A stretch of DNA of 64,000 nt from Platycnemis pennipes (GCA_933228895.1 OW121856.1:20787805-20851804), one strand, 5' to 3'; positions 11,331-21,508 are shown, counted from the first letter of the stretch. Notes: generated by a model from the sequence alone, not told the origin. Made by a program: numbers and translations.

Positions 11331-12572
11331 TCCGTTTCTGCATGAGATTTAATATGTACTCTGGAAGGGTTGAAGAGAAATTTGATTATTTTTTTAGTTC
11401 AAAACATGTTATGACGGAATGTTGGAAGGGAGTAGGTTGTAAATATAGCAAAAGATACCCCCTACAACTCACGCCTACCTGCTCTGAGGCAAACGAGTAA
11501 GAATTGCATGAAAAGAGGGACAGAATTACCTGCAGGTCTTTCTGCAGAGCATCAATTGGAAAGTCAATCATGTGCACTTCAAATTGCTCGAAGATGCGCT
11601 ATAGAAGAACAAAACAGTCCAATCAGAGTACAAACCTGGGAATCAGTCCTATTTATCTTTCAGGCACTAACCTCACTTAAATGTCAATATTGAGAGACGC
11701 ATAAGCAAACTTTTCTTAAATTTGTTTATTTTCTCTGCCTTGATTCGCAAGAAACACGACTCACTTATTCGTGGAGTCTTTCTCGAAAATCATGTAGCGC
11801 AGCACAGCAAACACCTCTTCCGCGTGGAAGGGCACGTTCGGGAATAAGCTCCGGGATTAAATCGTCGTGCCAGAGTCTTCAAAGTTAGTGTGTGAGACTG
11901 CTATGAAACCGTCAAACTTAGAAGGAACCTTTTCTTGTTTGCCGCTTATGTCTTTTTTCTCAGGACCTGTTTTATATTCTTGAGGGCATAGTTGGAAGGA
12001 AATGATCACTCGGACATTATGAGATCGAATCCTATTCTGCCTGGGCCGCTGTCATCAAAGCTTGCTGCTCTTACTTGTTACGTCATGTTAATGATAATTT
12101 AATCACCTTTAATTTCCAGTCCACGAATTTATCTGAGCTCTTCGCGTGATTTAAGGCGTGCATCATCATTGAAAAGATCTCATCTGATTTTCAGTTTTAT
12201 ATAATGAGTGAGTGAATCATAGAATCTTTGATATGAACCATTCATGGGAAAAAATTGGGTAATGATAGATAATTCTTAGCTGTGTGTGCACAGCTTTTTT
12301 AAAACCAAAATGTAACCAATTGTAGCATAATACTACGTTCATACGTTCCATTTATGATTTTCGTGCAAGAAGGGTGATAAAATCTGGGCATTTCATCGGG
12401 GGATATATTCATTCATGTGGTACAAAAGAAATTAACTTCCGAACCATCATATTTAATGCACTTATTTACTTTCCAAGCGGGAGAGGGAATAATTAGCTTC
12501 AGTAATTAGCGTAAATTTACAACGGTTATTAATATAAGAAATCGTTTCATGCGCGACTTTGTGGAATTTGCT
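11331..12572. other. No feature recognised
   Basis: No gene or repeat identified. Short overlapping open frames at 11,386-11,693 are not protein-like. Confidence 0.35.
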
Positions 12573-12771
12573 AATATTCATAATGAAACACAGTGGTATT
12601 ACTTCATACTTAATTTAATATCAGCTGACCCTGGTCTCAGCAACTCAGTGCCATTTTCTAGGTAAATAGGTATTTTTCTCTAGGTCCTATAAAATGGCAC
12701 TGAGTTTCCGAAAACCGGGTCGGTTGATATTATATTAAGTGTGTTATTATTTCTGTGTTTCGTTATAAATG
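12573..12771. repeat. Fold-back palindrome with about 90-bp arms
   Basis: The arms run from about 12,573 to 12,662 and from 12,684 to 12,771. Both contain, in inverted orientation, GAAACACAG, TACTTAATTTAATATCA, and ACTCAGTGCCATTTT with a following CTAGG or ATAGG. Identity is lower in the middle and high near the loop. The loop is about 20 bases. There is no coding content. It ends about 100 bp from the RTE tail. Confidence 0.8.
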
Positions 12772-12877
12772 TATTATTAAGTATCATATTATGGAAATGG
12801 AAAGTATTATTATGCTCCCCATAATTTACGGTAGCAGCAAATACCTCAATATCTGGTAAAAAATAGAGGTAATTATC

Positions 12878-12895
12878 CATCATCATCATCATCAT
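12878..12895 (-). repeat. (GAT)n tail of RTE LINE
   Basis: Six CAT units on the plus strand, directly after the terminal sequence of the element. Confidence 0.9.
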
Positions 12896-12907
12896 TGGTC
12901 AACAATC

Positions 12908-15296
12908 CTAGGATTGGTTTGACGCAGCTTTCCACTCGATTCTTCTATCGGCCAACCTTTTCATTGTGACGTAATTCTTCTCTTTTACATTCTTCACAAC
13001 CTGTTCCATGTATCTCATACGAGGTCTGCCTTTTCCAATCTTCCCGTTCACTTTTCCCTCGACGATAGTCTTCATCAGGCCATCGTGTCTCAAGATATGG
13101 CCGATTAAGTTTTCCCTTCTTCTTTTTAGAGTTGTAAGCAGACTTCTCTTTTCTCCTACTCTTCTTAGCACTTCCTCGTTACTTACTCGGTCGATCCATT
13201 TAATCTTCAGCATTCTTCTGTAGCACCACATTTCAAATGCTTCTACCCTTTTCTTCTCCGCTGCTGTCATCGTCCATGATTCACTGCCGTAAAGAAGCAT
13301 GCTCCAGATGTATGTTCTGATGAACTGTTTCCTTACTTCTATGCTTGTATTTCCTGCTATAAGTAGATTCTTCTTTTGAAAGGATGCCCTCTTTGCCTGG
13401 GCTATTCTACTCACTATTTCTTTCTTGCTTCGTCCATCGTTGGTTACGTGGCTTCCTAGATAACAGAACTCTTTAACCTCTTCAAGTTTTTGTTTTCCTA
13501 GTTTGACATTGGTTTTCGCCTCTTCTTTCTTGCTGCACACCAATATCTTAGTCTTCTGCTTATTTATCTTCAGGTGATATCTGGCCATAGTCCTTTCCAT
13601 GGTTGTTAGCATCTTATTCAGCTCCCTCTCTGTCTCTGCTATGAGAGCTATGTCATCAGCGAATCGTAGCCTACTGATTGTTTCTCCGTGGATGTTCACT
13701 CCAGAACACTTCTCCTTGACTTCATTTATGGCTCTCTCTATGTAAACATTAAAAATTAAGGGAGACAGTGCGCAGCCTTGTCTCACTCCTTTCCTTATTC
13801 TTGCCTCTTCACAGCTGGGTCCAGATTTAATCACAGCAACTTGGTTTTTGTACAGACTGTGGATAATTCTTCGATCATTGTAGGACACTCCAATTCCCTT
13901 CAGAATTCCAAGTATTGAATCCCAATCCACGTTGTCAAAGGCCTTCTCTAAATCCACAAATGCAATGAACGTCGGTTTGTTCTTCTCCATTCTCTTCTCT
14001 ATGAGTATCCTAAGAGCCAATATTGCTTCCCTTGTACCCTTATTTTTCCTGAATCCGAATTGATCTTCATCCAGGAACTCCTCTGCCTTTCGCTCTATTC
14101 TTCTGTAGATGATCCTAGTCAGTATCTTCGATGCATGTGTCGTCAGGCTTATAGTCCTAAAATTTTCGCATTTCTCCGCTATCTTCTTTTTGGGAATAGG
14201 AATGATGATGTTTTTTTCGAAGTCCCTTGGAATTTATCCTGTTGAATACATGTTGCAGATGGTTTGGTAGAGATGAATTAATGTCTTATCACCTTCATTT
14301 TTAATTAGTTCTGCAGGAACATCATCAATACCAGAAGCCTTATTCATCCGAAGGTCCCTTACTGCTGCGTCGAGGTCCGATCTTAATGTTGATGCCCCCT
14401 TATCATCTTTTTCCACTTCGCTTTCCTCTTCAATAGCTTTTGTGCTGAGATTTTTTCCATTGTATAGCTCTTCCAGATATTATTTCCATCTCTTCATTTT
14501 GTCCTCGTTTTCAATCAAAATGTCTCCATTCTTGTCGCTTATGGCATTGCATCTTGTGCTCCGTTCCTTGAAGTGGTTCCTCATAATGCTGTATGCAAGG
14601 TTGCTTTCTACATCTTCGCAAAGATTTTTCAACCACAGCTCTCTAGCTTTCCTTGCTTTGCGACTTATTTCGTTCCTTATTCTTTTGTAGCAGAGCTGCC
14701 CTTCTTCAGTTTTCGCATTCTTGTACTTTCTTATTTCTTCAATCAATTCTAAGACTTCCTCGGTGATCCATGGCTTCTTCTTGGCAACTTTTCTTCTTCC
14801 AAGAACTTCTTTTGCGGCTTCCTGTAGTCCACATTTAATGTTTTCCCAACGTTCTTCCACTGATTTCCCATTCAGATTCTCTCCTATGTTGTTTCCCACT
14901 ACTTTTTGAAATGCCAGCTGATGTTGAGCCTCTTTTAGTTTTTCTACTTGCCATATATTCTCCTTTGTTTTCTTCAATTTCTTGAATTTTAGATGGCATC
15001 TCATCATCACTAAATTATGGTCACTGGCGATGTCTGCCTCAGGGTAGCTTTTGCAGTCCTACACCTGATTCCTGAATCTCCGCTTCACTAAAATGTAGTC
15101 CATTTGGCATCTTCTTCTGTCACCTGGCATTTTCCATGTGTATCTTTTTCGGTTGTGATTTTTAAGCAATGTGTTAGCAACCACTAACTTATGTTGAGTG
15201 CAGAACTCCAGCAGCCTTTCTCCTCTTTCGTTTTGGTTTCACAAATCGTATTTTCCAGTTATTCTTCCATCTTGATCTTCGCTGACGATAGCATTC
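12908..15296 (-). pseudogene. RTE LINE endonuclease-RT polyprotein, 3' part, with stop codons
   Basis: The LINE protein nicks target DNA and reverse-transcribes its own RNA at the nick. The RT domain is nearly intact. It shows the finger block QFGFRKNKGTREAI (about 14,040-14,085), motif A FVDLEKAFDNVDW (about 13,930-13,970), motif B KGVRQGCALSPLIFN (about 13,760-13,805) and the catalytic FADDIALIAE (about 13,640-13,670). The C-terminal GSESWTM and RRMLKIKWIDRVSNEEVL blocks typical of RTE follow. The longest open piece is 370 codons (12,908-14,020). The frame upstream is the same but is cut by in-frame stops at 14,234, 14,480, 15,059 and 15,239, each explicable as one substitution. The endonuclease end includes RYTWKMPGDRRRCQMDYILV and ASDHNLVM (catalytic SDH). 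It is dead in its present form. Confidence 0.9.
15292..15296. repeat. Target-site duplication of BEL/Pao, left copy
   Basis: CATTC directly precedes the left LTR and is identical to 20,837-20,841. Five base pairs is the usual size for BEL/Pao integration. The target is the RTE endonuclease codon run GDWNA. Confidence 0.93.
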
Positions 15297-15660
15297 TGTT
15301 TGCGCCAGTAATTTTGATTGGCCGGGAGCCTCACAGGGAGCGAGGGTGTCGCTCGCCTTTTGTTTGTGTTTTGTTTTCTTTTGTTGCTCACGCGGCCGAG
15401 TGGTGCGCTGGTGTTGTGTACATGTGTGTGTCGTTTGAATGGTTGTGTATTGTAGCAGTCCTAAGGTGTGTGTCGAGGCGTCAAGTACGCCGGACGGAGA
15501 GTTTTGTTCGAGCCGCCGTGGTCTGGTGGCGGGGCCAACACTACACGAGGTGAGTGATAACTTTCGCTCGTGAGGCTCCCATAATAGGTAAACGGATTAA
15601 AATTGGCATAATACAGTCCACTAAAAAATTGGTTAATCACCATCGATTCGGACTCGTACA
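15297..15660 (+). repeat. 5' LTR (364 bp)
   Basis: Starts TGTTTGCGCCAGTAATTTTG and ends GATTCGGACTCGTACA. Identical by eye to 20,473-20,836. It should hold the promoter and polyadenylation signals, but I cannot place a TATA box. The sequence GAGGTGAGTG at 15,548-15,557 resembles a splice donor; no use is shown. An 88-codon open frame that occurs in both LTRs is not a gene. Confidence 0.96.
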
Positions 15661-15665
15661 AAGTT

Positions 15666-15682
15666 TGGTCCTTCGGGCCGGA
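15666..15682 (+). other. Primer-binding site, complementary to tRNA-Tyr 3' end
   Basis: TGGTCCTTCGGGCCGGA lies five bases after the LTR. Its complement, TCCGGCCCGAAGGACCA, matches the 3' end of animal tRNA-Tyr (acceptor CGAAGGA plus CCA) as I know it. It is where minus-strand DNA synthesis would start. Confidence 0.8.
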
Positions 15683-15719
15683 TTCTATGGATTTCGGAAG
15701 AGTTTGTCGTTAGTTTAGT

Positions 15720-18700
15720 ATGGCTCCGATCGATGAGTTGTTGGTAAAAGAGGAGTTGACGTCGCAAAAAATTATTCGTATCGAAGAAGTATCTCGCGCA
15801 GTTGAAAGCGATCCCAGTGATGTGAAACAAGTAGCTTTATTCCAGGCGATGACGGAAGGATTGGATGAATTATGTGAGCGCTATTATGAGATTGTGTCGA
15901 AAATTTTATTGCAGCTGAAGAAACAAAATGTTGACCAAGCTGAGGAGTTTAAAGCCAAGATCGCGCAGTTTGAAGCTAGATATTATTACATTAAAACGAT
16001 AATGGCTATGGTGTTTCACTCTGACGGTTTAGGATCAAATAAGGCTGGTGTCACTGCGTCGACTCACGCAGCCCCCGCCGGTATGTCGAGAATTGCCCTT
16101 CCAAAGTTGAACTTGGTCGAGTTTAATGGGGATTTAAAGTCATGGCCGAGCTTTTACGATGTGTTTGAAGCGGTGATTCATAATTCGCTAGAATTATCGG
16201 ATGTCGAAAAATTCATGTACTTGCGCTCATGTCTGAAGGGGGAAGCATTGTCGTTGGTGTCGTCTTTGCCCCTCGCTGGGGCCAATTATTCGGTGGCTTG
16301 GGATTCGCTAAAGTCACGCTATAATGAGCCCTCATTGTTGACGAACGCCTATTTGGAGGCATTGTTGAGCTTGAAGAATGTGGATCGCGTTTCGGAACAA
16401 TTACGGACCTTCTCCACATTGTTAATTGAATATACGGGCGCGTTAACGGCGTTGGGGCATCATGTCGAAGATTGGGCAGTACTGCTGTTATTTCTTTTGA
16501 GGAAGAAGTTAAGTCTGGATTTGAGAGAAAAGTGGGAGAAAGAAGGGTCGGTGACCGTGAAATGTTTTATTTCATTTCTAGAGCGAGAGGCTCGAGTGCT
16601 GGAGGCGGCCAAATGCGGCCCCGCAAAGGGAGGGTTTCCCGGCCAAAAAATATCGGGGATGCAAAGTGAAAAAAAATCAAAGTCGTTTTTGGTCGGAACG
16701 AGTTCTTTGGTGACTAGCACAGACGTGGCTCGTGGTCCCGCTTTATTGAAATGCGTATTATGCGAATCTAATCACCCACTATATTCATGTGAGAAATTTA
16801 ATGGCTTGTCTGCCAATGAGAGGTTTCGCGTAGCGAAAGAAAACCGTCTTTGCTTAGGTTGTTTGCAATGTGGGCACACCATTAAATTCTGTCGACGCCG
16901 AAATCCTTGTCGCCATTGCTCGTTTAAACATCATTCTTTGTTGCACTTCACGCCGCGAGAGAAGGATTCGACTGGTAAGACAGGCGCCGTGCACGATGAA
17001 GGGGGAGCTATCGTAGAAAGTGACCGCGGGGAGAAGGGGAATAATATGGGTGCTTCCATAACTTTGACCACTCCTGTCGACTCGGTTACTAATTCCTCCA
17101 AGGCTGTTGTGGGAAGTACGAAATGCATTGTACTGTTATCAACCGCAGTTGGTAGGGTGCGAGACCAACACGGCATATATCAACGCGTAAAGATTTTGAT
17201 CGACAGCGCGAGTCAGGGCTCATTTATAACCAAGGCTTGCGCTCAGCGTTTGGGATTGCCTATTGAAAGTGCGGTTACATCCATTTTCGGTTTGGCCCAA
17301 ACAGCAGTTGGCGTCGCTCACGGAAAATTGACTGTCGCATTTGAACCGACTCCGAAGGGTGAGTTATTAGAAGTTGAAGCTTTAGTAATCGAGAACATAG
17401 CGCGTTGCCCTAAGATGGAGGTAAAAATGACGCAGTGGCCGCATATACGTAATCTTCCACTGGCGGATCCGCAATATTTTCGACCTGAGGCTATTGACAT
17501 TCTTTTGGGTGCCGAATGGTTGGGCACTGTAATGATTGGGAATACGGTCACAGGTCCGAAGGGTACTCCGAGTGCGATAGAGACGCTCTGGGGATATTGT
17601 TTAGTGGGAAAGGTGCAGCAACCGGTTGATGGTATTGACTCATTTTGTTTGCATATGGAGCCCCAGTTAGATTACATTATTAAGAAATTTTGGGAAATGG
17701 AGGAGCCACCCGCCGTTCATTACCTGAGTGAGGACGATAAGAAATGCGAAGCTCATTTTCAATCCACTGTTAGTAGATTAGAATCGGGTCGTTATGTAGT
17801 TGAACTTCCTTTTCGGAGTGATGCGCCGATCCTAGGGAATAGTCGAAATAGCGCATTACGTCGGTTTCTCCAACTTGAACGGCGTTTGGATAAACGGCCG
17901 AAATTAAGGCAATGCTATAATGCGTTCATGGCAGATTACGAATTGCAAGGTCATATGATTCGGGCGTCGGAGCCACCTAAAATTTCCATACCCTTTTATA
18001 TTCCTCATCATTGTATTTATCGTGGAGAGGACAACCTGGAAAAATTTCGTGTAGTCTTCGATGCCTCTATGACCACGGAAAATGGTCCTTCATTAAATCA
18101 AATTTTGCATACTGGACCAAAGCTTCAATTAAATATTGTAGATATTTTGTTGCTATTTCGAATGTACAATATTGTCGTTATCACAGATATTCGCCAAATG
18201 TACCGAAATATTAGTATTAGTGAGAGGAATTATGAGTTCCAACGAATATTTTGGAGGTCAAGTTCTGACACACCACTTCGCGAGTATAATCTTACGACCG
18301 TTACATACGGTGTTGCATCCGCCCCATACTTGGCAATCAGAACGTTAGGAAAATTAGTTGAGGATGAAGGGGAGGTTTACCCTATGGCATCACATGCGCT
18401 TACCAGATCAACCTATATGGATGACATCGTGTTATCTATGAATTCCACAGAGGAGGCGGTGAAGTTAAGAGACGAATTGATAAAATTATTGTCTCTAGGG
18501 GGATTTTCATTGCGAAAATGGGTTAGCAACTGTTCTGCAGTGCTGAATGGCATTCCGTTGGAACACCAGGCCAAAAATTCTGATTCCTACTCATTCGAAG
18601 AAAATTCCGATGGTTATGTTGGAAAAATATTGGGGTTGATTTGGCATACTATATCGGATGACTTCTCGTTTAACATTCAATATGTTCCGGGACCTATTAC

Positions 18701-20195
18701 AAAAAGATCCATTTTATCGGAGATAGCACGATTATATGACCCGCTGGGCTTTATCACGCCTGTTTCGTTCGTGGGAAAATGTATCCTTCAGGAACTGTGG
18801 CAATTAGGGATAGGATGGGATGACATTCTTCCGGCTGACGTGATAAAAACATGGGAAATATTTCGTCGAGACTTGCCAACGATAAGTAAGTTTTCCCTCC
18901 CCAGAGAATTAAGGTTCGATTTTGCATTGAATATTCAAATTCATGGCTTTGCAGATAGCTCCGAGAAAGGGTATGCCGGAGTTGTGTACTCAAGAGTGAT
19001 GTTAAATAATGGGGAAGTTGTAGTTAACTTACTTATGGCGAAGTCAAGGGTGGCACCACTGAAAAGAGTGACGCTACCACGTCTTGAACTGTGCGGTGCT
19101 TTATTGACCGCGAGATTATTGGATCACGTCACCAAAGTTTTTGCCTTGCCAGGTTTGAAAGATTCTGTCACTTTATGGAGTGATTCCACTGTCGCTATTA
19201 GTTGGATTCGATCGTCACCACACAAATGGAAAACCTTTGTCGCCAACAGAGTTAGTGAAATTCAGGGTTTGATTTCGCCGGCAAATGTTAGGCATGTGCC
19301 GTCCGAATTTAACCCAGCTGACTGTGCCTCGAGGGGTCTGTTGCCGTTCGAATTTTTGAACCACAGTCTGTGGCTGAAAGGCCCCCCATGGTTGTCAAGC
19401 TTAGAATCGAGTTGGCCATCAAAGGGTGGAATTTGTGACCAGGAATGTCACTATTTGGGATTAGATGAGGTAGTAGTATGTAATGCGCAGGTCGTCAGAC
19501 CTGAAAATGAGGACGAGATATTAAGTAAATACTCGTCATTTTCTAAGCTTAAGAGGATAACAGCCTTATGTTTAAGGTTTGCCTTTAATTGTCGTAATCC
19601 TCAAAATCGGGTCAGTGGTGCCATTTCCTCCCAAGAATTGCAAAATGCAATGGTGACATGGATTAAAAGGATCCAGAATCAGGAATTCTCGTCGGAGCTG
19701 AAGGCACTTCGACTGGGAAGTGTCTCTTCCGCCCGCTTAAGAAAATTAAGCCCATTTATAGACTCGAACGGGATTTTGAGGGTGGGCGGAAGGCTAACAC
19801 ATTCCTCTTTGCCATATGAGCAAAGGCATCCGATATTGTTGCCTGGCCGTCACCAGTTTTCAAAATTACTCATAGATTATTTGCATGAAGTTTATCTTCA
19901 CCCAGGGCCGTTGAACCTGCACGCTATTATTCAGCGTCAGTTTTGGCTTTTATCCGCGAGGAATGTGATCCGTCAAAGGGTGAGAAAGTGCGTGAAGTGT
20001 TTTCGCGCACATCCCACAACAGTGCAGCCTAAAATGGGAAATTTGCCATCTGTAAGATTTAAACAGATTAAACCATTTAATGCTTGCGGAGTGGATTACG
20101 CAAGGCCTTATAATATAACTCTAGGAAGACTGCGTAACGCTCGCAAGTACAAGGCGTACATTTGCTTATTTGTTTGCCTGTTACCGATAGATTAA
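15720..20195 (+). CDS. gag-pol: BEL/Pao gag-pol polyprotein, truncated in integrase
   Basis: One open frame of 1,491 codons encoding the capsid and the replication enzymes of a BEL/Pao element. The order is as follows. Gag region at about 1-340, with the DUF1759-like LPKLNLVEFNGDLKSW near 127. Gag zinc knuckles at about 344-408 (CVLCESNH, CLGCLQCGHTIKFC, CRHCSFKH). Aspartic protease near 491 (LIDSASQGSFI, DUF1758 type). RT at about 770-930 (VVFDAS, TDIRQMYR, and the catalytic YMDD near 898). RNase H near 1,074 (HGFADSSEKGYAG). Integrase zinc-binding domain near 1,388 (HEVYLHPG...CVKCFRAH). The frame stops about 50 residues later, right after YICLFVCLLP, where the integrase core should begin its catalytic strand. 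BEL/Pao polyproteins usually run some 250-300 residues further. The expected GVDYAGP is here GVDYARP. Protease and RT appear competent; integrase cannot be. Start at 15,720 is the first ATG after the primer site. Confidence 0.95.
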   Translation: MAPIDELLVKEELTSQKIIRIEEVSRAVESDPSDVKQVALFQAMTEGLDELCERYYEIVSKILLQLKKQNVDQAEEFKAKIAQFEARYYYIKTIMAMVFHSDGLGSNKAGVTASTHAAPAGMSRIALPKLNLVEFNGDLKSWPSFYDVFEAVIHNSLELSDVEKFMYLRSCLKGEALSLVSSLPLAGANYSVAWDSLKSRYNEPSLLTNAYLEALLSLKNVDRVSEQLRTFSTLLIEYTGALTALGHHVEDWAVLLLFLLRKKLSLDLREKWEKEGSVTVKCFISFLEREARVLEAAKCGPAKGGFPGQKISGMQSEKKSKSFLVGTSSLVTSTDVARGPALLKCVLCESNHPLYSCEKFNGLSANERFRVAKENRLCLGCLQCGHTIKFCRRRNPCRHCSFKHHSLLHFTPREKDSTGKTGAVHDEGGAIVESDRGEKGNNMGASITLTTPVDSVTNSSKAVVGSTKCIVLLSTAVGRVRDQHGIYQRVKILIDSASQGSFITKACAQRLGLPIESAVTSIFGLAQTAVGVAHGKLTVAFEPTPKGELLEVEALVIENIARCPKMEVKMTQWPHIRNLPLADPQYFRPEAIDILLGAEWLGTVMIGNTVTGPKGTPSAIETLWGYCLVGKVQQPVDGIDSFCLHMEPQLDYIIKKFWEMEEPPAVHYLSEDDKKCEAHFQSTVSRLESGRYVVELPFRSDAPILGNSRNSALRRFLQLERRLDKRPKLRQCYNAFMADYELQGHMIRASEPPKISIPFYIPHHCIYRGEDNLEKFRVVFDASMTTENGPSLNQILHTGPKLQLNIVDILLLFRMYNIVVITDIRQMYRNISISERNYEFQRIFWRSSSDTPLREYNLTTVTYGVASAPYLAIRTLGKLVEDEGEVYPMASHALTRSTYMDDIVLSMNSTEEAVKLRDELIKLLSLGGFSLRKWVSNCSAVLNGIPLEHQAKNSDSYSFEENSDGYVGKILGLIWHTISDDFSFNIQYVPGPITKRSILSEIARLYDPLGFITPVSFVGKCILQELWQLGIGWDDILPADVIKTWEIFRRDLPTISKFSLPRELRFDFALNIQIHGFADSSEKGYAGVVYSRVMLNNGEVVVNLLMAKSRVAPLKRVTLPRLELCGALLTARLLDHVTKVFALPGLKDSVTLWSDSTVAISWIRSSPHKWKTFVANRVSEIQGLISPANVRHVPSEFNPADCASRGLLPFEFLNHSLWLKGPPWLSSLESSWPSKGGICDQECHYLGLDEVVVCNAQVVRPENEDEILSKYSSFSKLKRITALCLRFAFNCRNPQNRVSGAISSQELQNAMVTWIKRIQNQEFSSELKALRLGSVSSARLRKLSPFIDSNGILRVGGRLTHSSLPYEQRHPILLPGRHQFSKLLIDYLHEVYLHPGPLNLHAIIQRQFWLLSARNVIRQRVRKCVKCFRAHPTTVQPKMGNLPSVRFKQIKPFNACGVDYARPYNITLGRLRNARKYKAYICLFVCLLPID

Positions 20196-20459
20196 TTTAA
20201 TGTTTGTGTGCACCAGGTAGGTTAGATTGTTATTCCTTTTCCGAGGGCTTCCTTTCCCTTTGTTTAAGTCTTCCCAATAGCCCCTGGGGAGTGAAGATTT
20301 AATATTTTTCCCTTTATGTTGATCACCTTTCCTGATCCTTGGTAGGTAAATATATTTTCGTTGTTATTAACGTAAGGTGCACACAAGTTATGTTAGGTTA
20401 ATTAGGACTATAGTTTAGGCGCACATTTCAAATTAGGTAGTTTGTTGTACTAGCGTGCC
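20196..20459 (+). other. BEL/Pao 3' non-coding remnant after the integrase deletion
   Basis: About 264 bases lie between the stop and the polypurine tract. A full element would have the rest of integrase here, so an internal deletion breakpoint is likely near 20,180-20,200. The sequence GTGTGCACC near 20,208 and GGTGCACAC near 20,376 can pair. No frame is recognisable. Confidence 0.6.
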
Positions 20460-20472
20460 AAGGTGGGCGGGT
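20460..20472 (+). other. Polypurine tract candidate
   Basis: AAGGTGGGCGGGT directly precedes the right LTR. It is purine-rich but interrupted, so it is a weak but correctly placed candidate for plus-strand priming. Confidence 0.55.
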
Positions 20473-20836
20473 TGTTTGCGCCAGTAATTTTGATTGGCCG
20501 GGAGCCTCACAGGGAGCGAGGGTGTCGCTCGCCTTTTGTTTGTGTTTTGTTTTCTTTTGTTGCTCACGCGGCCGAGTGGTGCGCTGGTGTTGTGTACATG
20601 TGTGTGTCGTTTGAATGGTTGTGTATTGTAGCAGTCCTAAGGTGTGTGTCGAGGCGTCAAGTACGCCGGACGGAGAGTTTTGTTCGAGCCGCCGTGGTCT
20701 GGTGGCGGGGCCAACACTACACGAGGTGAGTGATAACTTTCGCTCGTGAGGCTCCCATAATAGGTAAACGGATTAAAATTGGCATAATACAGTCCACTAA
20801 AAAATTGGTTAATCACCATCGATTCGGACTCGTACA
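20473..20836 (+). repeat. 3' LTR (364 bp)
   Basis: Same length and, by eye, same sequence as the left LTR. It ends CTCGTACA and is followed by CATTC. Confidence 0.96.
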
Positions 20837-20841
20837 CATTC
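20837..20841. repeat. Target-site duplication of BEL/Pao, right copy
   Basis: CATTC, identical to 15,292-15,296. Confidence 0.93.
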
Positions 20842-20842
20842 C

Positions 20843-21190
20843 AATCTCCTAAAATAATTAGGTTCTCTTCTCCTCTTACCTGTTTTTTAACTTCCGTGAT
20901 ATCTTCGTAGACGTCTTCCACTTCTTCATCTTCATAGTCCGTCGTAGGCATGTAAACCTGCACCACCACGGTATCTACAGGTTTGGTCTCGATCTTTACC
21001 ATTATTATCCTTTCATTGTGCTGAAGGAAGCTCTTCACACGCATTCCGGCTCTCTTTCTGAGTATGATCCCTACTCCAGCATTACCATTTAATGAGCCTG
21101 TATGTATAATCCTGTGGCTTCCACTCCAAAAGTCTCCTTCTTCGGGCCACTTCGTTTCGCTGATTCCTAATACGTCGAGGTCTCATTCTA
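20843..21190 (-). pseudogene. RTE LINE apurinic-type endonuclease, N-terminal part
   Basis: The endonuclease makes the nick that primes RTE reverse transcription. Visible blocks are DVLGISETKWPEEGDFW (with the catalytic glutamate of ISE), GSHRIIHTGSLNGNAGVGI, VVVQVYMPTTDYED, and ENLIILGDWN, whose aspartate and asparagine are catalytic. An in-frame stop sits at 21,183, just before DVLGISE. The frame breaks at 20,841 exactly where BEL/Pao entered, and the remaining half of the domain is at 15,012-15,296 in the same reading phase. Confidence 0.9.
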
Positions 21191-21508
21191 CCCTTAAAAG
21201 TTTATCACACTTGACTGATGTATTCTCTCGGGTAGTCACCGCCCGGAGATCCGAATGGGGGACTATTTTGCCTCCGGAATATTTTACTCGAGAGGGTTCC
21301 ATCACGTCTTGATAAGAAAGAAAGGAGTGGAGTAGCTGCGACTCCTCGGGATATTAATGTGGTGGTTTCGCTTTTCCTTCCACATCGCAGTACTAGAGCC
21401 GTTAAAGTAAATTTTACCATGCCTGTAGCGAAATGAGTGTCGCTTTACCGACCACTGTGGTCTCCACCACGGATTAATATATAGGATAGGAATGTCAACA
21501 AAGAAATT

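Larger units (their letters stand above)
12878..15296 (-). mobile_element. RTE-clade LINE, 3' portion
   Basis: Minus-strand non-LTR retrotransposon carrying the second half of the endonuclease, the linker and the whole RT. The 3' UTR is only about 12 bases after the stop at 12,908. It ends in six ATG/GAT triplets (12,878-12,895), the short microsatellite-like tail typical of RTE elements. The rest of the element lies on the far side of the BEL/Pao insertion, at 20,837 onward. Other 3' ends of the same or related families are at 35.4 and 42.5 kb. Confidence 0.92.
15297..20836 (+). mobile_element. BEL/Pao LTR retrotransposon, complete ends, integrase truncated
   Basis: A 5,540-bp insertion bounded by two 364-bp LTRs beginning TGTTTGCGCC and ending CTCGTACA, with the canonical TG...CA ends. 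It has a tRNA-Tyr-type primer site, a single gag-pol frame and a weak purine-rich tract before the right LTR. A perfect 5-bp CATTC duplication flanks it. I compared the LTRs line by line and found no difference, which implies very recent insertion. The frame ends shortly after the integrase zinc-binding domain, so this copy lacks most of the catalytic core. It probably moved using integrase from a full-length relative. There is no sign of an envelope frame. Confidence 0.96.

Noticed and set aside
12860..12900. CAT/ATG triplet repeat as an independent microsatellite
   Set aside because: It is the 3' tail of the RTE element, placed directly after the terminal sequence.
12908..14020. 370-codon reverse transcriptase frame as a host gene
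   Set aside because: It is part of an RTE LINE: the frame continues upstream through stop codons into an endonuclease, and the tail and truncated sister copies are present.
15297..15553. Open frame of 88-120 codons present twice, at 15.2-15.55 and 20.46-20.73 kb
   Set aside because: It is the same LTR sequence read twice. Its duplication comes from the LTR pair and it has no domain.
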